Shown here piece after piece: positions 42,107-51,265 of a stretch of 64,000 nucleotides of DNA; position 1 is the first letter of the stretch; the number at the start of each line of letters is the position of its first letter. A program made the position numbers and the translations under genes. The notes below the pieces were generated by a model. That model saw only the letters and a program-made list of their open reading frames with translations, was not told the origin of the DNA and ran no database searches. The DNA lies in assembly GCA_002493625.1 (NCBI GenBank), contig DKZK01000038.1, positions 91,004 to 155,003 on the forward strand, given 5' to 3'. This DNA is from Lachnospiraceae bacterium UBA7076. GTDB taxonomy: Bacteria > Bacillota > Clostridia > Lachnospirales > Lachnospiraceae.

Positions 42107-42826
42107 TTATTCGGATATGATTACTACGGATATATTATCCGTACCACCATAGTAATTTGCCCTGTCGATTAACGCCTCTGCAATGTCGTCCAGTCTTACA
42201 TTATCCACTATAATATCCCGGATTTCATCATCCTCAACCATATTGGAAAGTCCGTCCGAGCAAAGCAGAAATTTCTCACCCGGATGTATCTCTACCTCAA
42301 AAAAGTCAGGTATAACTTCCTCCTTGGAGCCCATCGCCTTCGTGATAATATTTTTTTCGGGATGATTTCTTCCCTTTTTCCGCTCAAGCTCTCCACTCCG
42401 TATCATCTCCTCCACAAGGGAGTGATCCATGGTAATCTGTTTTATGTCATTTTCTATGGAATAAAGCCTGCTGTCTCCTATATTGGCAACATATAATCTG
42501 CCATCCATGGCAACAGCGGCAACCATTGTTGTTCCCATACCCTTTAAGTCAGGGTCCTTGCTTGCCATTTTGTATATCTCATTGTTGGCATATATCATGG
42601 CCCTTTTCAATATGGCGATAGGATTTTCCAATGTGGACTCCCTTATAAAATCAACCGATATATCAATAGCCATACGTGAAGCGCGATCTCCTGCCCTGTG
42701 TCCGCCCATACCGTCGGCAACTATGTAAAGATTCGGCAGCGCTCCTACAGGCTTATCGCAAAAAAATATACTGTCCTGATTGTTGCTTCTTTTATTTCCC
42801 GTATCAGTTTTTCCGCATGATTTCAT
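42107..42826 (-). CDS. prpC: PP2C-family protein serine/threonine phosphatase (PrpC/Stp)
   Basis: This metal-dependent phosphatase counteracts the PASTA kinase. It has KTDTGNKRSNNQDSIFF, YIVADGMGGHRAGDRAS, TMVAAVAMDGRLYVANIGDS, LLCSDGLSNMVEDDEI and GTDNISVVI, the full set of acidic metal ligands. Length 239 aa. AGGAGG is close to the ATG; the start lies 23 nt inside the end of rlmN, so translation may be coupled. Confidence 0.95.
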   Translation of the reverse strand: MKSCGKTDTGNKRSNNQDSIFFCDKPVGALPNLYIVADGMGGHRAGDRASRMAIDISVDFIRESTLENPIAILKRAMIYANNEIYKMASKDPDLKGMGTTMVAAVAMDGRLYVANIGDSRLYSIENDIKQITMDHSLVEEMIRSGELERKKGRNHPEKNIITKAMGSKEEVIPDFFEVEIHPGEKFLLCSDGLSNMVEDDEIRDIIVDNVRLDDIAEALIDRANYYGGTDNISVVIISE

Positions 42827-43862
42827 CAGCTTCCTCCTGATTATATTTGTTATACTTTCTTCTTAGCTGACCGCAGGCAGCATCAATATCACTACCCACA
42901 CTCTTTCTTATAGTAACATTAATTGAGTTTTTTTCAAGAGTAAATTTAAATTTTTCGACAGAATTATCGTCGCTTTTCGAGTAATTCCTTTCATTTATGG
43001 GGTTTATCGGTATTAAATTAACATGACAATTTATGCCCTTTAGCAGCGCCGCAAGTCTTTTTGCCTGCTTTTCACTGTCGTTTTCCCCCTTAACAAGACT
43101 ATATTCAAATGTTATTCTTCTTCCTGTTTTTTCAAAATAATATTTACAGGCATCTATTGTCTCTGCAATAGAATATTTATTTGCTATAGGCATAAGTCTT
43201 TTTCTGTCCTCATCCGTCGGGGCATGCAGCGACAGCGCAAATGTAATCGTAAGCTTTTCATCTGCCAGTCTTTTTATCATGGGAACAATGCCGCAGCTTG
43301 ACAGGGTTATGTTTCTCTGACTTATGTTATATCCGTTTTCATCTGAAATTATTTTTATAAATCTTATAACATTTTCATAATTGTCAAGAGGCTCTCCCGT
43401 TCCCATTATAACAATATTGGATATCCGCTCCCCCTTTGTCCGCATTGTGGCGTATACCTGTTCCAGCATCTCGGACGCCGTAAGATTTCTTACAAGCCCT
43501 CCGATTGTGGAGGCGCAAAAGCTGCATCCCATCCTGCACCCCGCCTGGGAGGATATGCATATGGAATTTCCGTAATCATACTGCATAAACACGGTTTCTA
43601 TCATCTGTCCGTCTGAAAGCTCATAGAGGTACTTTGCCGTCTTACCGTTTTTTGACGCCTGCCTTGCCCGCTCCGTAACTGTCACAAAGCCCTCCTCAGC
43701 GATAAGCCTTCTTAAATCCTTGGGAAGGTTCGTCATATCATCAACGTCCGCCACGTATTTTTCATGCATCCACTTGTATATCTGCTTTGCCCGAAATTCA
43801 GGAAGTCCCTTTTTCTTTGTCCACTCATTCAGTTCTTCCATATACATTGATTTTATGTCCAT
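42804..43862 (-). CDS. rlmN: 23S rRNA (A2503-C2) / tRNA (A37-C2) methyltransferase RlmN
   Basis: This radical SAM enzyme has 352 aa. The cluster motif CRMGCSFC gives Cys109, Cys113 and Cys116. SNIVIMGTGEPLDNYENV and SLHAPTDEDRKRLMPI are family signatures. A C-terminal Cys in SDIDAACGQLRRKY is the one that forms the methylated intermediate. It is placed between rsmB and prpC. Confidence 0.96.
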   Translation of the reverse strand: MDIKSMYMEELNEWTKKKGLPEFRAKQIYKWMHEKYVADVDDMTNLPKDLRRLIAEEGFVTVTERARQASKNGKTAKYLYELSDGQMIETVFMQYDYGNSICISSQAGCRMGCSFCASTIGGLVRNLTASEMLEQVYATMRTKGERISNIVIMGTGEPLDNYENVIRFIKIISDENGYNISQRNITLSSCGIVPMIKRLADEKLTITFALSLHAPTDEDRKRLMPIANKYSIAETIDACKYYFEKTGRRITFEYSLVKGENDSEKQAKRLAALLKGINCHVNLIPINPINERNYSKSDDNSVEKFKFTLEKNSINVTIRKSVGSDIDAACGQLRRKYNKYNQEEADEIMRKN

Positions 43863-43865
43863 CGC

Positions 43866-45155
43866 TTATCCTCTTTGCAGGACGGCATAATAAAACCCGT
43901 CGCATTTATCCACGCCCTGAAGCATCTGCCTTTCATCGCGCAGCTTAAACTCACTGTCACTTTCAAGAAACCATCTTGTATTTTCCTTATTTTCCTGAGG
44001 GTTGATTGTACAGGTTGAATATAAAAGCACCCCGCCCTTTTTTACATACTGCTTAACAACAGAAAGTATATCTCTCTGAAGCCTTACAAGCTCATCAAGC
44101 TGCTCCGGCTTTATTCTGTATTTTATGTCATTTTTTCTTCCCATGATGCCAAGTCCTGAGCAGGGAAGGTCTGCAATGACCACATCAGCTTTTTGGACAA
44201 GCTTCTCATCAACCGATTTTGCATCCCACTTTTCTATGCTGAGCATATCCCCTATACCCAGCCTTCCGGCATTTTCCTCTATAAGAATCAGCTTCTCATC
44301 AGATATGTCCCTTGCATATATTTTACCTTTCCCCTGCATATAGCAGGCTGCGTTTAAGGTCTTTCCGCCCGGAGCGGCGCACACGTCCACCACAGTCTGA
44401 CAGGGCTTTATTCCTGCCGCTTTTATGGCGCACATGGAGCTTTCATCCTGAATAAAAAACAGCCCCTGCCTGTAGCCCGGCATGCTTCGTATAAAATCAT
44501 ACCCGCTTATAAGAAGCGCATTTTCATCATAAATCCCGTCCTCCATGAAAATATGAGGTCCTATAAATTCCTTAAGCTTTTCTCTTGTTATTTTCAGGGT
44601 ATTTACCCTCAGGGCGGTTTTTCGTTCATCAAATGAGGCGGCTATTATCGTTTCGCCCTTTTCCCCATAATCCTCCATTATCTTTTTACAGAGCCACTCC
44701 GGCGTGGAGTAGTTTACCGACAAATACTCTGACATGTTTTTCCTGTCAGGCATTGCTATGTTATCCTTGTTTCGCGCCACGGCTCTGAGGACACCATTCA
44801 CAAAGCCGCCAAGGCTTCCAAAGTTGTGTTTCTTTGCAAGCTTCACCGCCTCATTGCACACTGCGCTGTCAGGCACTGCGTCCATGTACATAATCTGATA
44901 AACACCCATTCTGAGCAGCGAGCGAATAAGAGGCTTGCATTTTTCGGAAGGGGTTTTGGAAAAGCCGTCAATAATATAATCCAGCTTTATTCTTGTCTCC
45001 GTAACGCCCTCCGCAAGCCTTGTAATAAACGCCCTGTCCTTCTTAGCCTCAAACTGATGCTTTTTCAGAGCCTTTGCAATTGCTATATTGGAAAATGTAT
45101 TGTTTCCTTCTATGTCCAGAAGAATACTCAGAACGATATCTCTTGCATTTGTCAT
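43866..45155 (-). CDS. rsmB: 16S rRNA (cytosine-967-C5) methyltransferase RsmB
   Basis: An NusB-like RNA-binding N-terminal domain (1-130, with AFITRLAEGVTETRIKLDYI) is followed by a SAM-dependent m5C catalytic domain. Motifs: VVDVCAAPGGKTLNAACYMQ (motif I), IADLPCSGLGIMGRKNDIKY (motif IV, first Cys) and LLYSTCTINPQENKENT (motif VI, catalytic Cys). I choose the ATG at 45155, with GAGG 7 nt upstream; the frame extends 10 codons further without a site. Confidence 0.95.
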   Translation of the reverse strand: MTNARDIVLSILLDIEGNNTFSNIAIAKALKKHQFEAKKDRAFITRLAEGVTETRIKLDYIIDGFSKTPSEKCKPLIRSLLRMGVYQIMYMDAVPDSAVCNEAVKLAKKHNFGSLGGFVNGVLRAVARNKDNIAMPDRKNMSEYLSVNYSTPEWLCKKIMEDYGEKGETIIAASFDERKTALRVNTLKITREKLKEFIGPHIFMEDGIYDENALLISGYDFIRSMPGYRQGLFFIQDESSMCAIKAAGIKPCQTVVDVCAAPGGKTLNAACYMQGKGKIYARDISDEKLILIEENAGRLGIGDMLSIEKWDAKSVDEKLVQKADVVIADLPCSGLGIMGRKNDIKYRIKPEQLDELVRLQRDILSVVKQYVKKGGVLLYSTCTINPQENKENTRWFLESDSEFKLRDERQMLQGVDKCDGFYYAVLQRG

Positions 45156-45216
45156 GATTTTACCTCTATCGGTCAGCCGGTCCAATTTTGCCTTCCGGTC
45201 TAATCTGTCATCTAAC

Positions 45217-46161
45217 CTAGTCTGTCTCCCTGCCTAATTTGTCTCCTACGGCAAGAGTGTTTCCATTTAAATATGCCGCCGTATCCATAGGCTTTTTTCC
45301 CTCCGGCTGTAGCTTCTTAATTATAAGCGCATCCCTGCCGCAGGCAACCGTAAAGCTTTTCTTTGTTATTTCGATTATTTCTCCCGGCGTGTACATATGA
45401 GTGTCCATTTCCTTAACTGCCGCCCCATATATTTTGACTGTTTTTCCATCAATTTTTGTGTATGCGCAGGGCCACGGGTTAAGACCTCTTATAAGTCTTT
45501 CAAGCTCATGTGCCGTTTTGCCAAAATCCATATTGCCAAGTTCCTTTGTGAGCATTTTAGCATAGCAGCTTTTTTCATCCTCCTGCTTTACCCTTGTGGC
45601 TGTCCCATCCTCCAATGCCTTAAGGGTTGTAAGTATAAGCTCCGCCCCCTTTTCGGCAAGCTTTTCACGGAGACTTAAGCCTGTGTCCGTATCCTCTATT
45701 TTTACCTCTGCCTTTTCTATGATATCTCCGGTATCCAGTCCTTTTTCCATATACATGGTGGTGACGCCGGTTATGTTCTCACCGTCTATAATCGCCCACT
45801 CTATCGGCGCCGCGCCTCTGTATTTCGGAAGAAGCGAAGCGTGAATATTTATGCAGCCGTATCTTGGAATATTCAGTATGCTCTCAGGCAGAATTTGTCC
45901 GTAGGCTGCAACGACTATAACGTCAGGCGCAATGTCCTTTATCTTATCAACCATTTGGGCATCTCTTATCTTTTCCGGCTGATAAACGGCAATACCATGC
46001 TTAAGCGCCTGTTCCTTTACAGGCGTAGGTATAAGAGCCCTGCTCCTTCCTTTTGCCTTGTCAGGCTGAGTAATCACCGCCGCAATTTCATGTCCTGCAT
46101 CTATCAGCGCTTCAAGTGCATTTACGGCAAAATCAGGAGTACCCATATAAATTATTTTCAT
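45217..46161 (-). CDS. fmt: Methionyl-tRNA formyltransferase
   Basis: This enzyme formylates initiator Met-tRNA with 10-formyl-THF. It has KIIYMGTPDFAVNALEALID, AVITQPDKAKGRSRAL, the catalytic region CINIHASLLPKYRGAAPIEW (Asn-His) and TGVTTMYMEKGLDTGDII, and the C-terminal tRNA-binding domain from about residue 205 (IRGLNPWPCAYTKIDG). Length 314 aa. It follows def by 75 nt; def removes the same formyl group after translation. Confidence 0.96.
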   Translation of the reverse strand: MKIIYMGTPDFAVNALEALIDAGHEIAAVITQPDKAKGRSRALIPTPVKEQALKHGIAVYQPEKIRDAQMVDKIKDIAPDVIVVAAYGQILPESILNIPRYGCINIHASLLPKYRGAAPIEWAIIDGENITGVTTMYMEKGLDTGDIIEKAEVKIEDTDTGLSLREKLAEKGAELILTTLKALEDGTATRVKQEDEKSCYAKMLTKELGNMDFGKTAHELERLIRGLNPWPCAYTKIDGKTVKIYGAAVKEMDTHMYTPGEIIEITKKSFTVACGRDALIIKKLQPEGKKPMDTAAYLNGNTLAVGDKLGRETD

Positions 46162-46236
46162 GTTAATTTAGCCACCTCTCGATTTTAATTTTGGTTGTAT
46201 TGTACAAAGACATTATTGTGCTTATGAATAAAATCC

Positions 46237-46716
46237 CTATTTTTCCTGTTCAGGCGGTTCCACGCTGTATAGTCCGTCCACGGCTAAATCCTTATAAAGC
46301 ACCCCGTCCAGATGGTCAAGCTCATGGCATATGGCGCGCGCAAGAAGCCCCTCTCCCTCAACGGTAATCTCATTCATATCCCGGTCTAAGGCTTTGCATA
46401 CAACATGGTTTGGTCTTATTACCGTTCCGACAAGACCCGGAAGTGAAAGGCAGCCCTCATCTCCCTCCTGCTCTCCGTCCCTTGAAATTATTTCAGGATT
46501 GATAAGACAATAGGCATCTCCGTCACATACATCTATTACAACGACCCTTTTCAGTATACCCACCTGAGGCGCAGCAAGTCCCACGCCGTTTGCCTCATAC
46601 ATGGTGTCAAACATATCGTCTATTAACATCTGTAATCTGGGTGTCATTTTCTCAATAGGCTTACATATCTTTCTGAGAACCTCATCGCCGTCTGTCCTTA
46701 TATTTCTGATTGCCAT
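46237..46716 (-). CDS. def: Peptide deformylase
   Basis: This metalloenzyme removes N-formyl groups from nascent proteins. All three motifs are present: GVGLAAPQVG, EGCLSLPG (metal Cys) and CHELDHLDGVLY (HExxH metal His and Glu). Length 159 aa. GGGAGG lies 8 nt upstream. It is in the priA-def-fmt order common to Firmicutes. Confidence 0.96.
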   Translation of the reverse strand: MAIRNIRTDGDEVLRKICKPIEKMTPRLQMLIDDMFDTMYEANGVGLAAPQVGILKRVVVIDVCDGDAYCLINPEIISRDGEQEGDEGCLSLPGLVGTVIRPNHVVCKALDRDMNEITVEGEGLLARAICHELDHLDGVLYKDLAVDGLYSVEPPEQEK

Positions 46717-46747
46717 TTTTCATACCTCCCATATAGTATAAACTCTA

Positions 46748-48799
46748 TTAATACATATTTACCGGATTTATGTCAAGCATGACGCTTACGTTGTCCGGCT
46801 CAAAATCCTCAATAAAAGTTCTCAGTGCGGTAAATTCCTCAGGCACCTTTGACTTTATGTATAAAACCTTTCTGTACAGGGAATTTATTTTACCGATTGT
46901 GGCGTCTCCCGGCCCGATAATCCGTATACCCTTAAATGCCCCGGCAATATTTTTTAAGCCCCTGCAAAGCTCATCCGCCGCATTTTTTGCAGCTTCATAA
47001 TCCGAAGATACAAAAAGAACAACCGCCATAACAGCCTCCGGAGGATAGGATAAAAGCCTCCTGTATGCCATCTCCATGTTAAAGAAATCCTCATAGCTCT
47101 GCTTTGCCGCTGCAGCAATCGCATAATGCTCCGGCTGATATGTCTGTATAATTACCTGCCCTTTTACATTTCCGCGTCCTGCCCTGCCTGCTGCCTGCGT
47201 AATCAGATCAAAGGTCCGTTCACCTGCCCTGTAGTCATTGGCAAAAAGGGAAATATCTGCCGCAACAACTCCCACAAGGGTTACATTTTCAAAATCATGC
47301 CCCTTGACAATCATCTGGGTTCCAATAAGTATGTCAGCCTCACCGCTTTTAAACTCCTCCAGAATTTTTTGGTAGGCATCCTTTTTTGTCGTTGTGTCCC
47401 TGTCCATTCTCGTTGTTTTTACATCAGGAAATAATCTTACTATTTCCTCCTCAACCTTTTCGGTTCCCGTTCCGAAACCGCCAATCATTTTTGATGCACA
47501 GCTCGGACATACAGCAGGCTGCGGTGTCTCATAGCCACAGTAATGACATATCATAACTCCGCCTGCGGCGTTTCCCCTGCCGGGCTGTCCGTTTTTTTTG
47601 CCAACATTGTGCAGGGATAAGGTCACGTCGCATTTTGGACATTTTACGGCCTCTCCGCACTGTCGGCAGGATATAAAGCTATTATAGCCTCTCCTGTTTA
47701 AAAAAAGCATGATCTGCTCTTTTTTATTCAGTCTATCTTCTATTGCATTTTTTAATTCAAGACTTATGATGCTTCTGTTTCCGAGGCGAAGCTCCTCCCT
47801 CATGTCCACAACCGTAACCTCTGCAAGCTCCCTGCCGTTTGGTCTTTTATCAAGCCGCCACAGCTTATAAAGACCAAGGCGCGCATTCTGATAGCTCTCA
47901 AGGGACGGAGTTGCGGAGCCAAGTATGACAGCAGAGTGCTCAAGCTTCGCCCTTTCCAAGGCTACCTCCCTTGCATGGTATCTGGGAGACTGATCGCTTT
48001 TGTATGCACTGTCATGCTCCTCATCAATGACAATAAGCCCCAAATCACGGCACGGTGCAAAAAGCGCGGAGCGCGGTCCGATTACAACGTCAACCTCGCC
48101 GTTTCTTGCCCGCTCAAATTCCCTGTATTTTTCACCCTTGCTCTGCTTTGAATTTATAACAGCTACCCTGTCCTTGAAGTGCTGCTTAAAACGGGCAACA
48201 TTCTGATAGGTAAGGGCAATTTCCGGAACAAGCACGATAGCCTGCCTTCCAAGACTGATAATCTTCTTTATACAATGAATATAAACCTCGGTTTTTCCGC
48301 TTCCGGTAATACCGTGGAGAAGATAGGTATTTGCACATCCCTCATCAATGTCCGCAGAAAAATCTCCCACCATTTCCTCCTGCTCATCGGAAAGCTTTGT
48401 TATGCAGGGAGTGTCCACCACATATTCCTCTGTCTTAAGCTTAGGCTCAACCTTTCTGATCCGCTCCTTTACCGGCATAACGGTAAGCAGGCAGTTTAGC
48501 ATTGTGGTGCCGTACTTTTCCTTCATCCATGCCGCAAGCTTTATAAGCTTTCCCTCAATGGGAATACTCTTGCTCACGATACCGGTAATTTCCTTCATTT
48601 TATCAATATCATATTCCGGCTTTTCGGTTATCTGTATGACATATCCCTTTCTGCTTCTGTTGCCCTGACCGAAGGGCACCGCAACCTGCATTCCAACGGT
48701 CACATCCTCCTCAAGCTCCGTTGGGATAATATACTGAAATGTCTTATCTATCGCATAATGGGAAATATCGATTATTATATCCGCATATTTTTGTGACAT
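46748..48799 (-). CDS. priA: Primosomal replication-restart helicase PriA
   Basis: This 3'-5' DNA helicase reloads the replisome at stalled forks. The N-terminal DNA-binding domain (1-~110) has FQYIIPTELEEDVTVGMQVAVPFG. Walker A is GITGSGKTEVYIHCI, DEEHDSAYKSDQSPRYHARE is the DEAH-type box, and LGSATPSLESYQNA is motif III. The zinc-binding cysteines are in CRQCGEAVKCPKC and CHYCGYE...CPSC. Motifs V/VI are DILIGTQMIVKGHDFENV and ITQAAGRAGRG. At 683 aa it is slightly shorter than many PriA. Its first 56 nt overlap the end of murE in another frame. Confidence 0.95.
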   Translation of the reverse strand: MSQKYADIIIDISHYAIDKTFQYIIPTELEEDVTVGMQVAVPFGQGNRSRKGYVIQITEKPEYDIDKMKEITGIVSKSIPIEGKLIKLAAWMKEKYGTTMLNCLLTVMPVKERIRKVEPKLKTEEYVVDTPCITKLSDEQEEMVGDFSADIDEGCANTYLLHGITGSGKTEVYIHCIKKIISLGRQAIVLVPEIALTYQNVARFKQHFKDRVAVINSKQSKGEKYREFERARNGEVDVVIGPRSALFAPCRDLGLIVIDEEHDSAYKSDQSPRYHAREVALERAKLEHSAVILGSATPSLESYQNARLGLYKLWRLDKRPNGRELAEVTVVDMREELRLGNRSIISLELKNAIEDRLNKKEQIMLFLNRRGYNSFISCRQCGEAVKCPKCDVTLSLHNVGKKNGQPGRGNAAGGVMICHYCGYETPQPAVCPSCASKMIGGFGTGTEKVEEEIVRLFPDVKTTRMDRDTTTKKDAYQKILEEFKSGEADILIGTQMIVKGHDFENVTLVGVVAADISLFANDYRAGERTFDLITQAAGRAGRGNVKGQVIIQTYQPEHYAIAAAAKQSYEDFFNMEMAYRRLLSYPPEAVMAVVLFVSSDYEAAKNAADELCRGLKNIAGAFKGIRIIGPGDATIGKINSLYRKVLYIKSKVPEEFTALRTFIEDFEPDNVSVMLDINPVNMY

Positions 48800-50258
48800 C
48801 TTCTTCCTCCAGTATTTCCCTGATTAAATCTCTTTCATCCATATGGTATTTTATACCGTTTATTTCCTGATAATCCTCATGTCCCTTGCCTGCAAATACA
48901 ATGACGTCGCCCTCTCTGGCATTCATTATAGCATATCGCATTGCTTCTTTTCGGTCAAGTATGTCTATGTATGCGCCATCGGTTTTTTCAATTCCCGTTT
49001 TTATGTCGTCGAGTATTGCCTGAGGCTCCTCCGTTCTGGGATTGTCGCTTGTGATAATGGTGAAATCCGCAATATTGCCCGACACCTCCCCCATCTCAAA
49101 ACGTCTGTCCCTTGAGCGGTCTCCCCCGCATCCAAACAAAGCCACAAGTCTTTTAGGATTGTAGTCGCGAAGCGCCATAAGAAGGCTTTCAAGCGCCATT
49201 GCATTGTGGGCATAATCTATCATAAGGGTGAATTTATCTGATATGGGAATCATCTCAACCCTTCCCCTGATTTTTACAGCTTTTAATACGGCTTTTATAT
49301 CATCAAAATCAACGCCTGCCAGATGCGCTATGGCAATTGCAGCCAATGAATTATGTACCGAAAATTCTCCCGGCAGGTCAACGTCTATATGTCCCGCAAG
49401 CTTTCCCTGAAGCTCATAGCTTATTCCAAGGACACCGCCATCCCTGTAAAGGGTAAGTTCCTCCGCCTTATAGTCAGCATCCTTGCTCATTCCGTATGTC
49501 ACGATATCACAGTCCGATTCCCCCATAATGTAATCGGCATGCTCGTCGTCCACATTTATAATTCCCACATTGCACATGGTAAAAAGCTTTGCCTTCCACA
49601 TCCTGTATTCCTCAAAGCTTTTATGCTCATTTGGTCCGATATGGTCCTTGGAAAGATTTGTATATATTGCATAGTCAAAATGAACGCCTGCAACACGGTC
49701 AAGCATAAGCCCCTGGGAGGAAACCTCCATGACAACACACATCAGGCCGTTATTTACCATGTCCCGAAGCATCCGATGAAGCTCTATGGATTCGGGAGTA
49801 GTGTTTTTTGCGTGAATGCGGTTTTTTCCATCTATTATCTCAATCGTTCCTATCAGTCCTGTTTTCTTTCCTACCGCCTCCAGCATTTCACATATCATGT
49901 AGGTGGTGGTAGTCTTACCTTTTGTTCCCGTTATTCCTATGACGGTAAGCTCCTTTGAGGGCTCGCCGTAAAATTTTGAGCTTATAATCCCCATTGCATA
50001 TCTGGAGCTTTTTACCCGAATGACAGTTCCATCATATGAGGCATAATTGATTTCCTTTTCCACAACAAGAACCGACGCTCCTTTTTCCATAACACTGTCG
50101 GCATAGCTGTGTCCATCCGTCTTAGCGCCCGAAATGCAGAAAAACAAATCTCCCCTCTCCACGTATCTTGAATCGTTTTTTATGTCATTTATCTCCGTGT
50201 CAACACTTCCGCATAAAAGCTCATATTCCAAACCCTCTACCAAAACAGATAATTTCAT
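48744..50258 (-). CDS. murE: UDP-N-acetylmuramoyl-L-alanyl-D-glutamate-2,6-diaminopimelate ligase MurE
   Basis: This Mur ligase adds the third peptide-stem residue of peptidoglycan. The ATP-binding loop is GITGTKGKTTTTYMICEML, the central signature is EVSSQGLMLDRVAGVHFDYA, and the substrate-specifying SDNPRTEEP supports meso-DAP rather than lysine. GKGHEDYQEINGIKYHMDE is near the C-terminus. The last ~16 residues (after REILEEED) form an atypical tail that reads into the start of priA. GGAGG lies 7 nt upstream. It occupies the place where coaBC often sits between rpoZ and priA. Confidence 0.95.
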   Translation of the reverse strand: MKLSVLVEGLEYELLCGSVDTEINDIKNDSRYVERGDLFFCISGAKTDGHSYADSVMEKGASVLVVEKEINYASYDGTVIRVKSSRYAMGIISSKFYGEPSKELTVIGITGTKGKTTTTYMICEMLEAVGKKTGLIGTIEIIDGKNRIHAKNTTPESIELHRMLRDMVNNGLMCVVMEVSSQGLMLDRVAGVHFDYAIYTNLSKDHIGPNEHKSFEEYRMWKAKLFTMCNVGIINVDDEHADYIMGESDCDIVTYGMSKDADYKAEELTLYRDGGVLGISYELQGKLAGHIDVDLPGEFSVHNSLAAIAIAHLAGVDFDDIKAVLKAVKIRGRVEMIPISDKFTLMIDYAHNAMALESLLMALRDYNPKRLVALFGCGGDRSRDRRFEMGEVSGNIADFTIITSDNPRTEEPQAILDDIKTGIEKTDGAYIDILDRKEAMRYAIMNAREGDVIVFAGKGHEDYQEINGIKYHMDERDLIREILEEEDVTKICGYNNRYFPLCDR

Positions 50259-50297
50259 TTATACCCCTCCAAGGAAAAAATAAAGAAAGGAGTTGAA

Positions 50298-50342
50298 GCT
50301 GCCGCAATAGGGATTAAAAAAACAAATCCTTATTGCGACAGC
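50298..50342 (-). terminator. Terminator-like hairpin between rpoZ and murE (GGGGCTG family)
   Basis: Arms of 18 nt (50298-50315 and 50325-50342) pair with one mismatch and one G-U; loop of 9 nt, mostly A. On the minus strand the stem opens GGGGCTGTCGCAATA and is followed after a few bases by CTTTCTTTATTTTTT. A related hairpin occurs at 58497-58560. It could reduce read-through from yicC-gmk-rpoZ into murE. Confidence 0.75.
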
Positions 50343-50389
50343 CCCATCCCCATATAAATAATTATATAAAACCATTGTTGTCCATGTTT

Positions 50390-50623
50390 CTAATCTTCAT
50401 CTCCAACAATTTTAACCTTTCCACTGTAAAGCTCCTCAACAGCTATTGATAAAGGCTTTTTTCCGGCGCCGTCAACCAAAGGCTCCCTGCCTGCTATTAT
50501 CTCTCTTGCCCTCTTTGACGTTGCCATTACAATTGAGTATCTGCTCTGTACAACAGGCTGCTCACCGGGCTCCACCTCACTGTTTACTACTGCCATTAAA
50601 TCCGTATATGATGGATGTAACAT
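50390..50623 (-). CDS. rpoZ: RNA polymerase omega subunit
   Basis: This small protein (77 aa) helps assemble RNA polymerase through the beta' subunit. It begins MLHPSYTDLMAVV and contains the conserved SRYSIVMATSKRAREIIAG followed by LSIAVEELYSGKVKIV. AAGGAGG is upstream at good spacing. It lies 16 nt after gmk, the universal gmk-rpoZ pair. Confidence 0.95.
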   Translation of the reverse strand: MLHPSYTDLMAVVNSEVEPGEQPVVQSRYSIVMATSKRAREIIAGREPLVDGAGKKPLSIAVEELYSGKVKIVGDED

Positions 50624-50639
50624 TAATATATCCTCCTTT

Positions 50640-51254
50640 TTACAAAGCCTTAAGCTCTTGTTTAATATTTTCCATAAAGCCCAAATTGTTATTTTTAAGG
50701 CATTTATTGCTTACAATAATTGAATTGATAGTATCGACGCAGCTTTCAATGTCATCGTTTATTACTATGTAATCGTATTCCTTCATGTCGTCCGCTTCCT
50801 CTGAGGCTCTTTTCAGTCTCTTTGCAATGACAGCCTCGCTCTCGGTGCCGCGCTCCTGAAGTCTGGACTTCAGGCTTTCCACATCAGGGGCAGATACAAA
50901 TATGTGAATGGAATCCGGATACTGCTGCTTTACATTCATGGCGCCCTGAACCTCTATCTCAAGTATGACGTCCCGTCCCTCCGCCATCTCCTTTTCAACG
51001 AATTTTCTCGGCGTGCCATAATAATTATCAACATACTGCGCCCACTCAATAAAACCGTTATAATCTATAAGGTTTTGAAATTCCGCCTCGGTCTTAAAGT
51101 AATATTCCCTTCCGTTCTCCTCGCCTTCTCTCGGAGCTCTTGTTGTTGCGGATACCGAAAGGCTGTAGCCGTATTTTTCTACAAGCTTTTTAACAACCGT
51201 TCCCTTTCCCGCTCCCGAAAAGCCGGATATGACAATCAGAAATCCTTTTTCCAT
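50640..51254 (-). CDS. gmk: Guanylate kinase
   Basis: This enzyme phosphorylates GMP to GDP. P-loop GFSGAGKGTVVKKL at the start, then SATTRAPREGEENGREYYF (GMP binding), YGTPRKFVEKEMAEGRDVIL and DVILEIEVQGAMNVKQQYPD. Length 204 aa. AAGGTGG lies 6 nt upstream. It lies 11 nt after the yicC gene. Confidence 0.96.
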   Translation of the reverse strand: MEKGFLIVISGFSGAGKGTVVKKLVEKYGYSLSVSATTRAPREGEENGREYYFKTEAEFQNLIDYNGFIEWAQYVDNYYGTPRKFVEKEMAEGRDVILEIEVQGAMNVKQQYPDSIHIFVSAPDVESLKSRLQERGTESEAVIAKRLKRASEEADDMKEYDYIVINDDIESCVDTINSIIVSNKCLKNNNLGFMENIKQELKAL

Positions 51255-51265
51255 ATCGCACCACC

